A stretch of DNA of 15,611 bases from Deltaproteobacteria bacterium (GCA_018262455.1 JAGSPR010000144.1:1-15611), one strand, 5' to 3'. Positions 8,309 through 15,326 are shown, counted from the first letter of the stretch. Translations and numbers: made by a program. Notes: generated by a model from the sequence alone, not told the origin.

Positions 8309-8860
8309 TCACAGCCGGACGAGCCCGTCGGCCTGCTCGCGATAACGCTCGCCGCAGCGCGCACACGCCAGGGCGTCGAGGGTCTCGCCGCACCGACACG
8401 CCCACCCGGCTCGGACCGCGGGCGTGCCGATCATCACCGCGTGGGCGACCACATCGCGCGTGACGACGGCGCCGGCGCCGACCATCGCGTATGCCCCGAT
8501 CGACACGCCACACACGATCGTCGCGTTGGCACCGATCGTCGCACCGCGGCCGACGTGCGTAGCGGCGTAGCCAAGGGCCTTGCGAGGTACGGCCGCGCGC
8601 GGGTGCTTGACGTTGGTGAGCACGCACGACGGACCGAGGAACACATCGTCGTCGAGCGTGACCCCGTCGTAGATCGAGACGTGGTTCTGGATCCGGCAGC
8701 CGTTGCCGATGCGGACGTTGCCGACGAAGCAGCCCTGGCCGATCGAGCAGCGCTCGCCGATGTGGGCGCCCGCCATCACGTGGGTCCAGTGCCAGATCGC
8801 GGTGCCCGCACCCACCTGCGCGCCCGCGTCGACGATCGCCGTTGGATGGACGAGCTGCAT
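8309..8860 (-). CDS. WbpD/WlbB-like UDP-amino-sugar N-acetyltransferase (left-handed beta-helix)
   Basis: Predicted acetyltransferase of 183 residues. It resembles WbpD/WlbB, which acetylate the 3-amino group of UDP-2-acetamido-3-amino-2,3-dideoxy-glucuronate for O-antigen or capsule sugars. Hexapeptide repeats run through residues 5-60 and 103-135. Family blocks are IWHWTHVMAGAHIGE (22-36), QGCFVGN (42-48), CRIQNHVSIYDGVTL (55-69), FLGPSCVLTNVKHPR (74-88), GATIGANATIVCGVSIG (106-122) and the closing MIGTPAVRAGW. The tail has CRCG and CARCG (C155, C157, C166, C169), a likely zinc ribbon. I chose the ATG at 8860 because homologues begin at this point (HPTAIVDxxA). TATGAC lies 6 nt upstream and no ribosome binding site is seen. 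No other sugar-nucleotide gene is in the window, so its exact substrate is unknown. It is divergent from the methyltransferase by 82 bp. Confidence 0.9.
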   Translation of the reverse strand: MQLVHPTAIVDAGAQVGAGTAIWHWTHVMAGAHIGERCSIGQGCFVGNVRIGNGCRIQNHVSIYDGVTLDDDVFLGPSCVLTNVKHPRAAVPRKALGYAATHVGRGATIGANATIVCGVSIGAYAMVGAGAVVTRDVVAHAVMIGTPAVRAGWACRCGETLDALACARCGERYREQADGLVRL

Positions 8861-8866
8861 CGGGAG

Positions 8867-8872
8867 GTCATA
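8867..8872 (-). promoter_or_regulatory. Weak putative -10 element (TATGAC) before the acetyltransferase
   Basis: On the minus strand TATGAC ends 6 nt before the ATG at 8860. It matches TATAAT at four of six positions but lacks the final T of the TAnnnT pattern, so it is a weaker case than the others in this window. Confidence 0.25.
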
Positions 8873-8929
8873 GATCGAGGGTCGCCGGGTTACCAGGCCC
8901 CCCTGCAGGGCGAGATCAGACGGGCCGTG

Positions 8930-8935
8930 TAGGCT
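8930..8935 (+). promoter_or_regulatory. Putative -10 element (TAGGCT) before the methyltransferase
   Basis: TAGGCT ends 7 nt before the GTG at 8943 and is identical to the hexamer before the gene at 7289. The short distance would place transcription initiation at or very near the start codon. No -35 element is clear. Confidence 0.4.
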
Positions 8936-8942
8936 CGGTGCC

Positions 8943-9809
8943 GTGCCGAAGCGTCCACCCAGGGTCGTCCGCGAGCTCGCGGTACCGCGGGACCTCAGAG
9001 GCACCGGGCCCACCCGCGCGCTCGCCACCGAGGGCGGCGCCTGTCGCGGCGAGCTCTGGCATGCCGACGTGCTGGAGCTGCTCGGACGCCTCCCGGATCG
9101 ATCGGTCGACCTCGTCGTCACCGATCCGCCGTACGCGATCGCCAAGGCCGAGTGGGACGAGTTCGAGTCGCTCGAGGCCTACGTCGACTGGTGCGACCTC
9201 TGGCTCGCCGAGGTGGCACGCGTGCTCGCGCCGCACGGGTCGGCGTATGTCTGCGGCTTCTCGGAGATCCTCGCCGACGTCAAGGTGCGCAGCGCCAAGC
9301 GGTTCGCGAGCTGCCGCTGGCTCATCTGGTACTACCGCAACAAGGCGAACCTCGGCCGCGACTGGGGCCGCTCGCACGAGTCGATCCTGCACCTGCGCGG
9401 CGACGCGGCGCGCGTCGACGTCGATGCGATCCGGATCCCGTACAACGGTCACACCACGAAGTACCCCGCGCGCATCCAGGCGGTGTCATCGCAATATGGC
9501 CGCGGCGTTCGCCGGGATCGCTGGGAACCCAACCCCCTCGGCGCCAAGCCGCGCGACGTGATCGAGATCCCCGTGATCTGCAACGGCATGACCGAGAAGA
9601 CCCCGCACGCCACGCAGAAGCCCGAAGCCCTGATCGAGAAGCTCGTGCTCGCCTCGAGCTCGGCCGGTCAGCTCGTCGTCGATCCGTTTGTCGGCTCGGG
9701 CACCACCGCCGTCGTCGCCGCTCGGCTCGGCCGAAGCTGGCTGGCCGGTGATGCGGACGCCCGGTTCGTCGGCTTGACGCGCGAGCGGCTCGTCTCCAAG
9801 CGGGCCTGA
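8943..9809 (+). CDS. Orphan DNA methyltransferase, beta-type amino (N6-A or N4-C) class
   Basis: Site-specific DNA methyltransferase of 288 residues (N4/N6 methylase domain, PF01555 type). Catalytic motif IV is TDPPY (60-64) near the N-terminus, and the AdoMet-binding motif I is DPFVGSGTT (247-255) near the C-terminus, preceded by the motif X block TPHATQKPEALI (220-231). This IV-then-X-I order is that of beta-class enzymes. The middle (YVCGFSEILADVK, WLIWYYRNKANLGRDWGRSH, PYNGHTTKYPARIQ) includes the likely target-recognition part, and NPLGAKPRDVIEIP leads into motif X. DPPY supports adenine-N6 over cytosine-N4, though this is not decisive. No restriction enzyme gene lies on either side, so it is likely a solitary regulator or a remnant of a restriction system. 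The first 35 residues are basic, Arg/Pro-rich and probably unstructured; a later start cannot be excluded. It ends 13 bp from the convergent small gene. Confidence 0.92.
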   Translation: MPKRPPRVVRELAVPRDLRGTGPTRALATEGGACRGELWHADVLELLGRLPDRSVDLVVTDPPYAIAKAEWDEFESLEAYVDWCDLWLAEVARVLAPHGSAYVCGFSEILADVKVRSAKRFASCRWLIWYYRNKANLGRDWGRSHESILHLRGDAARVDVDAIRIPYNGHTTKYPARIQAVSSQYGRGVRRDRWEPNPLGAKPRDVIEIPVICNGMTEKTPHATQKPEALIEKLVLASSSAGQLVVDPFVGSGTTAVVAARLGRSWLAGDADARFVGLTRERLVSKRA

Positions 9810-9822
9810 CCTCCGCCTGCGC

Positions 9823-10005
9823 TCACTGCTGGGTAGGTTTGCGCCCGAACAGCCGGCGCCACAGCGAGGTCGGCCGGTAGCCCTCGTCGAGATCCGCAAA
9901 GCTCTCCTGGGGGGCGTTGGATTCGGTTCGGCTGGCGCCTGCCCGAAAGAACTCTTCCTCCACGAGGGAGAACACACGAGAGCTGTTGCGGTTGGAGTCC
10001 GACAT
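9823..10005 (-). CDS. Small hypothetical protein, about 60 residues
   Basis: Short frame with a preferred ATG at 10005 (MSDSNRNSSRVFSLVEEEFF). Possible earlier starts are ATG at 10035 and GTG at 10089. I prefer 10005 because the residues before it are Arg/Pro/Lys-rich and look like translated non-coding sequence. No start has a good ribosome binding site. The product has a polar N-terminus, a short acidic/aromatic helix (VFSLVEEEFFRAGA), a Ser/Glu/Asp linker and a basic amphipathic end (TSLWRRLFGRKP) that could touch a membrane or nucleic acid. I recognise no family. It lies downstream of the S46 peptidase gene on the same strand, 156 bp after its stop, so it could be co-transcribed. It may be a genuine lineage-specific small protein, but the evidence is only an open frame with coding-like composition. 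Confidence 0.5.
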   Translation of the reverse strand: MSDSNRNSSRVFSLVEEEFFRAGASRTESNAPQESFADLDEGYRPTSLWRRLFGRKPTQQ

Positions 10006-10113
10006 CGCCCGGGACCGAGGCAACTTCGGTGCCATCAGGTCCGCGAGCCATCTTGTGCACTTGAGGATCCCGGAGCTTGCCGTGGTCACTCGAGTAGCCG
10101 GCGCACCTGCTTG

Positions 10114-10148
10114 CTCACAGCGTGAGGACCTCGCATCGCACTTGCGAG
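10114..10148. other. Two adjacent small inverted repeats downstream of the S46 peptidase gene
   Basis: CTCAC/GTGAG (10114-10118 with 10122-10126, 3-nt loop) and CTCGCA/TGCGAG (10130-10135 with 10143-10148, 7-nt loop) lie 14-48 bases past the S46 peptidase stop codon. They could form hairpins in its transcript. No run of U follows on either strand, so a classical intrinsic terminator is not supported. The remainder of 10006-10161 shows nothing else I can name. Confidence 0.25.
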
Positions 10149-10161
10149 CCGGACCCTGAGG

Positions 10162-12495
10162 CTACTTCTCGCCGAGCTTCGGCTGGAGGCCCATCTCCTT
10201 CAGGAGGTGATCGGCACCGTCGAGCAGGTCCATCGTCCACAGCATGTAGCGGGCATCGACCGAGATCGTGCGCGTCGTCGCGCCATTCCACACCACGTCC
10301 GATGAGACGCCCTCGATCGTGCCATCGAATGCGAGGCCGACGAGCTCGCCCTTGTTGTTGAGCGTCGGCGAGCCCGAGTTACCGCCCGTGATGTCGAGGT
10401 CGCTCAGGAAGTCGATCGGGAGCTCGCCGCCGAGCGAGGCGTCGGCGTACGGACCGTAGGTCTTGGCCTTGATCGCGGCGAGCGTCTTGGCCGGCATGTC
10501 GAACGGCTCCTTGCCGGTGTTCTTGGCCAGGATCTGCGACGCCACGGTGAACGGCCAGTCGGCCGGCTCCTTCGAGCCCGGCTTGAACCCCTTCACGGTG
10601 CCGTACGTGATCCGCAGCGTCGAGTTGGCGTCCGGCGCGAGCAGCCCACCGAGGGACTCGCGCATCGCCTCGGCGTAGTACGGAGTCACGAGCAGGAACT
10701 CGCCGCTGCGCGCGTCCGACTTCTTCTCCTCGGCCTTGTACGTCGCCCAGATCCGCTGCGCGGCCTTGACGAACGGATCCTTGGACGCCTTGAGCTGCGC
10801 GGGCGTGCCCTTCTGCAGGAGCTCGAGGCGGAGCTTCTCGTCTTCGAGCTGCTGCGCCGCGTACCAGCCGTCGAGGGTCTTGTCGAGCAGCGCCTCGTCG
10901 AGCTTCGTGCCGGGCTTGGCGTCGAGCAAGGTCGCGAGCCACGGGCGCTCGGCCTCGGGCAGCTGGAGCGCGCGCACGAGGGCGAGCCGGAAGGCCGCGC
11001 GGTCGAGCGTGCGATCGAACTGCTTCGCGAGCTGCTTCTGGCCGGCGATCGCGCGCGGCATGTCGCGGTCCTGGAAGCCCGGCTTGCGATCCGGATCCTT
11101 CTTCGTGCGCTCCTCGGCCCACCGGGTCAGCGAGATCGCGGTCGACAGCAGCCTCGACCCACCGAACGCCACGCCGCGATCGAAGTCGACCCGGGCGCTG
11201 CGCTGCTGCTCGAGGAGCAGCTGCTCGAGCTTGTCGATGGCCTGCTTGTAGGCCTCCTTGCCCGGCCCAGAGGCCCAGTCCCGGACCTTCTTGTCGGTCG
11301 CATCCTTGCGCTGCAGCAGATCGCCCTTGGTGAGGCCCTTCAGGACGCCCTCGTTCTTCTCGAGCCCGTTCTGCACGCTCTGCTTCGAGACGCCCGCCTT
11401 GCGACCGGTCTCGCCGCCATCCTTCGCGTGCGCCTCGACGATGGCGTAGCGCTCCTTGAGATACGTGATGAGGTACGGCAGGTACCACTCGACGTCATGG
11501 CGGACCTCCGAGGCGGTGTCGGTCCGGCTCGTCGACCCGGGGTAGCCGGTGATCATCACGAAGTCACCCGGCTTGAGGCCGGCGCTCGTGACCTGGAGGT
11601 GATGCTTGGGTTGATAGGGGACGTTGTCGGGCGAGTAGTCCGCCGGCTTGCCATCCTTGCCGACGTACGCGCGGTAGAACGACCAGTCACCGGTGTGGCG
11701 AGGCCACGCCCAGTTGTCGATCTCGCCGCCGTAGTTGCCGACCGAACGGTGCGGCACGTAGACCAGCCGGACATCGCGGATCTCGAGGTTCTCGATCAGC
11801 AGGTACATCCCGCCGCGAAAGTAGCTCCGGACATCACAGCGCAGCCCCGGGCGATCCTTCTCGCACCCGGCGACGAGCTGCTTCTGGCGCTGCTCGACGT
11901 CTTCCTTGCGCGCGACGGGATCCTTGATCTTGTCGAGGCCGTCCCGCATCTCCTTGGTGACCTCCCGGAACGCCTGCGCGACGAGGACCTTCTGCGCCGG
12001 GCCCGCGGACTTCTCGTCCGCCTTGGTCTTCGCGAGGAAGCCGTTCTCGACCAGGTTGTCCTGGGCAGTCGAGTTGAGGTCGAGCGCACCCTGCACGCAG
12101 TGGTGGTTCGTGACGATCAGGCCTTCGGACGACACGAACGATGCCGTGCAGCCGTTGAGCGAGACCACCCCGGCGAGCGGCGCGGCCAGCGGATCGGCGA
12201 GCACCTTGGAATCGAGCTGGACGCCCATCTTCTGGAACGTCTCGACGTGGCCCGGCAACGTCATCTGCTGCGGCAACCACATCCCGCCGGGGTTCGAGAA
12301 CTGCTCGCGAAACGCGAGCTGCGGATCGGGCTTCGCCGACTCCGTCGGGCGCTTCGTGTCGGTGAGGTCGGTGGACTCGTGCGTGGATCCGAGCGTTCCA
12401 CCGGTCGCGGTGGACTGGCCGCCCCCTCCCCCGCTGCATCCGGCAGCGACGAGAAGTCCCCAGAGAATGGCGTTGCGTTGCATGCCCGGCGGCAT
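10162..12495 (-). CDS. S46 family dipeptidyl-peptidase (DPP7/DPP11-like), lipoprotein
   Basis: Serine peptidase of 777 residues. S46 enzymes remove dipeptides from peptide N-termini in the periplasm or at the outer membrane. The N-terminus has a lipoprotein signal with lipobox VAAGC (C20), then a low-complexity Gly/Ser/Thr linker to about 50. Triad blocks are GCTASFVSSEGLIVTNHHC (115-133, H131/H132), IDNWAWPRHTGDWSFYR (259-275, with D260 and D270; spacing favours D270) and ITGGNSGSP (702-710, S707). The middle of S46 enzymes is a helical cap, seen here as Lys/Glu-rich helices about 340-600. Twenty-five residues after S707, at the site that sets P1 specificity in DPP7 (Gly) and DPP11 (Arg or Ser), there is Ser732, so an Asp/Glu preference is predicted. 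The chain is 50-70 residues longer than typical DPP7/11, mainly at the N-terminus. The start is ATG at 12495 or 12483; the second also gives a full signal peptide. Confidence 0.93.
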   Translation of the reverse strand: MPPGMQRNAILWGLLVAAGCSGGGGGQSTATGGTLGSTHESTDLTDTKRPTESAKPDPQLAFREQFSNPGGMWLPQQMTLPGHVETFQKMGVQLDSKVLADPLAAPLAGVVSLNGCTASFVSSEGLIVTNHHCVQGALDLNSTAQDNLVENGFLAKTKADEKSAGPAQKVLVAQAFREVTKEMRDGLDKIKDPVARKEDVEQRQKQLVAGCEKDRPGLRCDVRSYFRGGMYLLIENLEIRDVRLVYVPHRSVGNYGGEIDNWAWPRHTGDWSFYRAYVGKDGKPADYSPDNVPYQPKHHLQVTSAGLKPGDFVMITGYPGSTSRTDTASEVRHDVEWYLPYLITYLKERYAIVEAHAKDGGETGRKAGVSKQSVQNGLEKNEGVLKGLTKGDLLQRKDATDKKVRDWASGPGKEAYKQAIDKLEQLLLEQQRSARVDFDRGVAFGGSRLLSTAISLTRWAEERTKKDPDRKPGFQDRDMPRAIAGQKQLAKQFDRTLDRAAFRLALVRALQLPEAERPWLATLLDAKPGTKLDEALLDKTLDGWYAAQQLEDEKLRLELLQKGTPAQLKASKDPFVKAAQRIWATYKAEEKKSDARSGEFLLVTPYYAEAMRESLGGLLAPDANSTLRITYGTVKGFKPGSKEPADWPFTVASQILAKNTGKEPFDMPAKTLAAIKAKTYGPYADASLGGELPIDFLSDLDITGGNSGSPTLNNKGELVGLAFDGTIEGVSSDVVWNGATTRTISVDARYMLWTMDLLDGADHLLKEMGLQPKLGEK

Positions 12496-12609
12496 ACCAG
12501 AAAACGCCCGCTCGTCGCACGCGCCATCGCATCACAGAGCCTTGCGAACCTGGCGTGCCGAGGCACCGCGACAGGGTGCGACATCGGAGATGTTCGCGCG
12601 ACCGGCGGC

Positions 12610-13854
12610 TCAGTCGTCCAGCGCGAAGCTGGCGAAGAAGTTGGCGACCTCGGTGGCGGGAACCTTGGCCCGCGCCTCCTCCGCGATGTCGCGAACTTCG
12701 AGCAGCTCGTCGGGGATCTCGAGCAGGAACCGCGAAGGCGTGCGCGGAAGCTCGCGGCCGCGGCTGATCCGCGTGCAGCATCGGGTCAGGTAGAGCTTGC
12801 GCTGGGCGCGGGTGATCCCGACGTAGCACAGCCGGCGCTCTTCGCTGATGTCGGTGGCGTGGTCGGCATCGAGCACGTCGGTGGCCTGCGGCTGGAGCGT
12901 GCGGGCGTGCGGCAACAACTCCTCTTCGAGCCCGATCATGAAGCAGATCGGAAACTCGAGGCCCTTCGCGCCATGCAAGGTGGTGAGCACCACCTTGTCC
13001 CCGGTGTCCTCTTCCTTGTCGTTGGATGACTCGAGCGAGAGCATGCGGAGATACTCGGCGAGCTGGTCCTTGCCCTTGCCCTTGTCCGAGAACCGCTGGA
13101 GCGACGCGAACAGGCTCTCGACGTTGTCGATCCGGCGCTGCGCCGCCGCCATCGAACCCGCGGCGACGCGCAGGTCGTCGTAGAGCTTGAGATCCTCGAT
13201 CAGCGTGCGAGTGGCGGTGACGATGCTGTCGCCCGCCGAGATCGCCGAGCCAAGCTCCGAGACGACATGCACGAGCTCGATGATCCCGTTGCGCGCGGCG
13301 CCGCGAAGGTCGCCGACGTCGACGGCCGCAGGGGCCGACGCTGGACCGTCTTCTTCGTCGTCGAGCAACCCCGCGCCGAGCCCCGGCAACGTCGCGGTCC
13401 CCGAGATCGCGCCTCGCAGCGCATCCCACAGCGTCGCGTGGCGGGCGTGGGCGGCGGTGACGAGCCGGTCGACCGTGGTCGCGCCGATGCCGCGCGCGGG
13501 ATAGTTGATCACCCGTCGGAGTGCGAGCTCGTCGCGCGAGTTCAGCGCGATCCGGAGGTAGGCGATCACATCCTTGACCTCCTTGCGCTCGAAGAACTGC
13601 TGCCCTCCGTACATCACGTACGGCACGCCGGCCTGCCGCAGCTCCTCCTCGAGCACCTTGGACTGGATGTTCGAGCGGTACATCACCGCGATCTCTTGCC
13701 AGCCCCGGCCGTCCTGGTGGAGCTGATGGATCTCGCGCGCGACCCACTTCGCCTCGTCCTCTGCCGTCGCCGCCACCGCGTGCGTGATCGGCTCGCCGGC
13801 CGCCAGCTGCGACCACAGCTTCTTGCCGTGGCGCTGCTTGTTGTTCGCGATCAC
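12610..13854 (-). CDS. UvrD/PcrA helicase, C-terminal half (broken gene)
   Basis: Open frame of 414 residues encoding the second half of an SF1A 3'-5' DNA helicase. It begins at the VIANN block (GTG at 13854) that normally follows motif IV. It continues through the 2B/2A region (NIQSKVLEEELRQAGVPYVM, GGQQFFERKEVKDVIAYLRI), motif V (LTTLHGAKGLEFP, 290-302) and motif VI (EERRLCYVGITRAQRKLYL, 338-356), and ends FFASFALDD. Residues 161-185 are an acidic/Ala insertion between subdomains. No start codon of its own with a ribosome binding site is evident; its GTG overlaps the TGA of the N-terminal half as GTGA. Without the Walker motifs it cannot be an active helicase alone. It may be produced by coupled re-initiation, or not at all. 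The remainder of 12496-12609 between this frame and the S46 gene shows nothing I can name. Confidence 0.85.
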   Translation of the reverse strand: MIANNKQRHGKKLWSQLAAGEPITHAVAATAEDEAKWVAREIHQLHQDGRGWQEIAVMYRSNIQSKVLEEELRQAGVPYVMYGGQQFFERKEVKDVIAYLRIALNSRDELALRRVINYPARGIGATTVDRLVTAAHARHATLWDALRGAISGTATLPGLGAGLLDDEEDGPASAPAAVDVGDLRGAARNGIIELVHVVSELGSAISAGDSIVTATRTLIEDLKLYDDLRVAAGSMAAAQRRIDNVESLFASLQRFSDKGKGKDQLAEYLRMLSLESSNDKEEDTGDKVVLTTLHGAKGLEFPICFMIGLEEELLPHARTLQPQATDVLDADHATDISEERRLCYVGITRAQRKLYLTRCCTRISRGRELPRTPSRFLLEIPDELLEVRDIAEEARAKVPATEVANFFASFALDD

Positions 13855-14687
13855 GTCGTTGGCGGCGGCAGCTCGTCGAAGCGCAGGATGTTCGTCGGAT
13901 CGGCGCCGCGCCAGCTGTAGATCGATTGATCGTCATCGCCGACGACACACAGGTTCTGGTGGTCGGTCACCAGGTGCTTGACCAGCTCGAGCTGCGCACG
14001 GTTGGTGTCTTGAAACTCATCGACCATGACGTAGCGGAACTTCTCGGCCCACCGCCGCCCGACCTCCGGGTCGCGCCGAAACAGCCGGACCGGCTCTACG
14101 ATCAGATCGTCGAAGTCGAAGGCCGCGCACGCCCGCAGCATCTCCTGGTACTTGGGATAGACCTGCGCGGTGATCGCGTCGTACTCGTCGGCCTCGTTCG
14201 GCTGGTACTCGTCGGGACCGACGAACGCGTTCTTCGCGAGCGAGATCCTCGTGAGGATCGCCTTGACGTCGAACCGACGCTCGCCGTCGCGGCTCATGTC
14301 CTTGACCGCGCGCAACGCCTCGCGCAGCGCGCCCATCTGGTCCGACTGATCGTAGATCACGAACCCGCGCGGCAACCCGAGGGCCTTGCGCTCGCTGCGC
14401 AAGATCTGGAGCCCGAGCGCGTGGAACGTGCCGATCGTCAAGGCCTTCGCGGTGGCGCGGTGCTGCACCAGCTGCCCGACGCGCTCGCGCATCTCCTCGG
14501 CGGCCTTGTTGGTGAACGTGACCGCGCAGATCGCCGCGGGAGGAATGCCGCCCTGGAGCAGGTGCGCGATCCGGAACGTGATCACGCGGGTCTTGCCCGA
14601 GCCCGCGCCGGCGAGGACCAGGATCGGCCCACCGCCATGGCTTGCTGCCTCGCGCTGCGGCGCGTTCAGCTTGCTCAGATCCACCAC
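13851..14687 (-). CDS. UvrD/PcrA helicase, N-terminal half (broken gene)
   Basis: First 278 residues of a UvrD/PcrA-type DNA helicase, which unwinds DNA in nucleotide-excision and mismatch repair or plasmid replication. Visible motifs are the Q-motif region LNAPQREAA (7-15), Walker A AGAGSGKT (26-33), motif Ia AVTFTNKAAEEMRERV (55-70), motif Ib TIGTFHALGLQIL (84-96), Walker B VDEFQDTN (222-229) and motif III VVGDDDQSIYSWRGAD (248-263). It should be followed by a stretch ending in the motif IV core NYRS, but after NILRFDE the frame runs into LPPPTT and a TGA. Together with the next frame the total is about 692 residues against about 715 usual. The start is one of two adjacent GTG codons (14687, 14684). 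TAGCGT lies 8 nt before the first, and the gene is divergent from the HEXXH gene. Confidence 0.88.
   Translation of the reverse strand: MVDLSKLNAPQREAASHGGGPILVLAGAGSGKTRVITFRIAHLLQGGIPPAAICAVTFTNKAAEEMRERVGQLVQHRATAKALTIGTFHALGLQILRSERKALGLPRGFVIYDQSDQMGALREALRAVKDMSRDGERRFDVKAILTRISLAKNAFVGPDEYQPNEADEYDAITAQVYPKYQEMLRACAAFDFDDLIVEPVRLFRRDPEVGRRWAEKFRYVMVDEFQDTNRAQLELVKHLVTDHQNLCVVGDDDQSIYSWRGADPTNILRFDELPPPTT
13861..13872 (-). other. Deletion junction inside the helicase gene
   Basis: On the minus strand, GAC GAG (Asp-Glu of NILRFDE) is followed by CT and then GCC GCC GCC AAC GAC GTG, which reads Ala-Ala-Ala-Asn-Asp-Val in the frame of the second half. In E. coli UvrD and Geobacillus PcrA, recalled from memory, 27 residues separate the same Phe from the Asn of AAN; here only 20 nt lie after the Phe codon to the end of that Asn codon. 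The missing amount is therefore about 61 nt, of the form 3n+1, which is exactly the kind of loss that gives the frame shift seen. The missing part contains the NYRS arginine motif. Confidence 0.75.
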
Positions 14688-14691
14688 GGCA

Positions 14692-14697
14692 GGCGAC
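14692..14697 (-). promoter_or_regulatory. Approximate -10-like site (TAGCGT) before the helicase gene
   Basis: On the minus strand TAGCGT ends 8 nt before the GTG at 14687 (the hexamer lies at about 14696-14701). It follows the TAnnnT spacing of the other first genes in this window. No -35 element is clear, so this remains inference from repeated position. Confidence 0.35.
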
Positions 14698-14763
14698 GCT
14701 ACGGATCCACGCCCGCGCCGTCAACCATTGTGTCCTGCACTCGCGGTCCCGGGCGACTCCCGC

Positions 14764-14769
14764 TACGAT
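14764..14769 (+). promoter_or_regulatory. Putative -10 element (TACGAT) before the HEXXH gene
   Basis: TACGAT matches four of six TATAAT positions and ends 8 nt before the GTG at 14778. An earlier in-frame GTG at 14772 would lie only 2 nt away, so the spacing favours 14778 as the start. A TTGTGT at 14728-14733 is too far away (30 nt) to be its -35. Confidence 0.4.
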
Positions 14770-14777
14770 TCGTGCGC

Positions 14778-15317
14778 GTGAATCGTTACGAGACGCTCGT
14801 GGCGGCCCTGCGGGCAGAGTTCCCGAGGTTCCGGATCGTGCGCAAGGATCGCTCGGCGCTCCACCGGGCGATCCACTACGGGCTGCTCGTGGTGACGTTC
14901 GGCCGGATGCGTTCGTACCTGGACTCGTTCCAGACCACGATCGGCCGCACCGTGTACGTCACGGCGGACTGGGATGACTGGGAACCCGACCGCCGCTACG
15001 TCACGCTGTGCCACGAAGCGATCCATCTCCGGCAGTTTCGCGCGTTCACGCTGCCGGGCATGGCGCTGCTCTACCTGTGCGTACCGCTGCCGATGGGCCT
15101 CGCGTGGTTTCGGGCCTACTTCGAGAAGCAGGCGTACGCGGAGAGCATCCGCGCCGCCGCCGAGGTCTGGGGACCGGACTACCCCAGGGCCCCGGGGTAT
15201 CGGCGGCACTTGATCGACCAGTTCGTGGGGCCCAGCTACGGCTGGATGTGGCCTTTTCGTGCCGGTCTCGAGCGCTGGTACGACCAGGTTCTGGCCACCA
15301 TCGCGGCACCCGGTTAG
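14778..15317 (+). CDS. Small HEXXH-motif zincin-like protein
   Basis: Protein of 179 residues from the GTG at 14778 (14772 would add two residues). The open frame extends far upstream, but that part is antisense to the helicase gene and is not coding. Residues 57-75 are strand-like (TTIGRTVYVTADWDDW) and lead into LCHEAIHLRQF, which holds HEAIH (79-83), the HExxH zinc motif with catalytic Glu80. A hydrophobic stretch (about 92-110, LPGMALLYLCVPLPMGLAWF) follows, and then YFEKQAYAES, where Glu116 or Glu122 could be the third ligand as in gluzincins. The C-terminus is Trp/Tyr/Arg-rich. It may be a small membrane-associated metallopeptidase or a zincin-fold protein without peptidase activity. 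I cannot name a family. It is followed after 19 bp by the Hsp70-like gene on the same strand, so the two may be co-transcribed. Confidence 0.8.
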   Translation: MNRYETLVAALRAEFPRFRIVRKDRSALHRAIHYGLLVVTFGRMRSYLDSFQTTIGRTVYVTADWDDWEPDRRYVTLCHEAIHLRQFRAFTLPGMALLYLCVPLPMGLAWFRAYFEKQAYAESIRAAAEVWGPDYPRAPGYRRHLIDQFVGPSYGWMWPFRAGLERWYDQVLATIAAPG

Positions 15318-15326
15318 GGTATCGTC

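Noticed and set aside
11428..13029. A 533-codon plus-strand frame opposite the S46 peptidase and helicase
   Set aside because: It lies antisense to two genes with intact catalytic motifs and has no recognisable domain.
13851..13872. Programmed ribosomal frameshift joining the two helicase halves
   Set aside because: No slippery heptamer is seen, and a frameshift would still leave the product without about 20 residues including NYRS, so a deletion explains the data better.
14728..14769. TTGTGT and TACGAT as a classical -35/-10 promoter
   Set aside because: The 30-nt spacer is far from the usual 16-18 nt, so only the -10-like part is kept.
13926..14777. Upstream part of the frame that contains the HEXXH protein
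   Set aside because: It is antisense to the Walker A, Ia and II motifs of the helicase; only the part after 14778 looks like protein.
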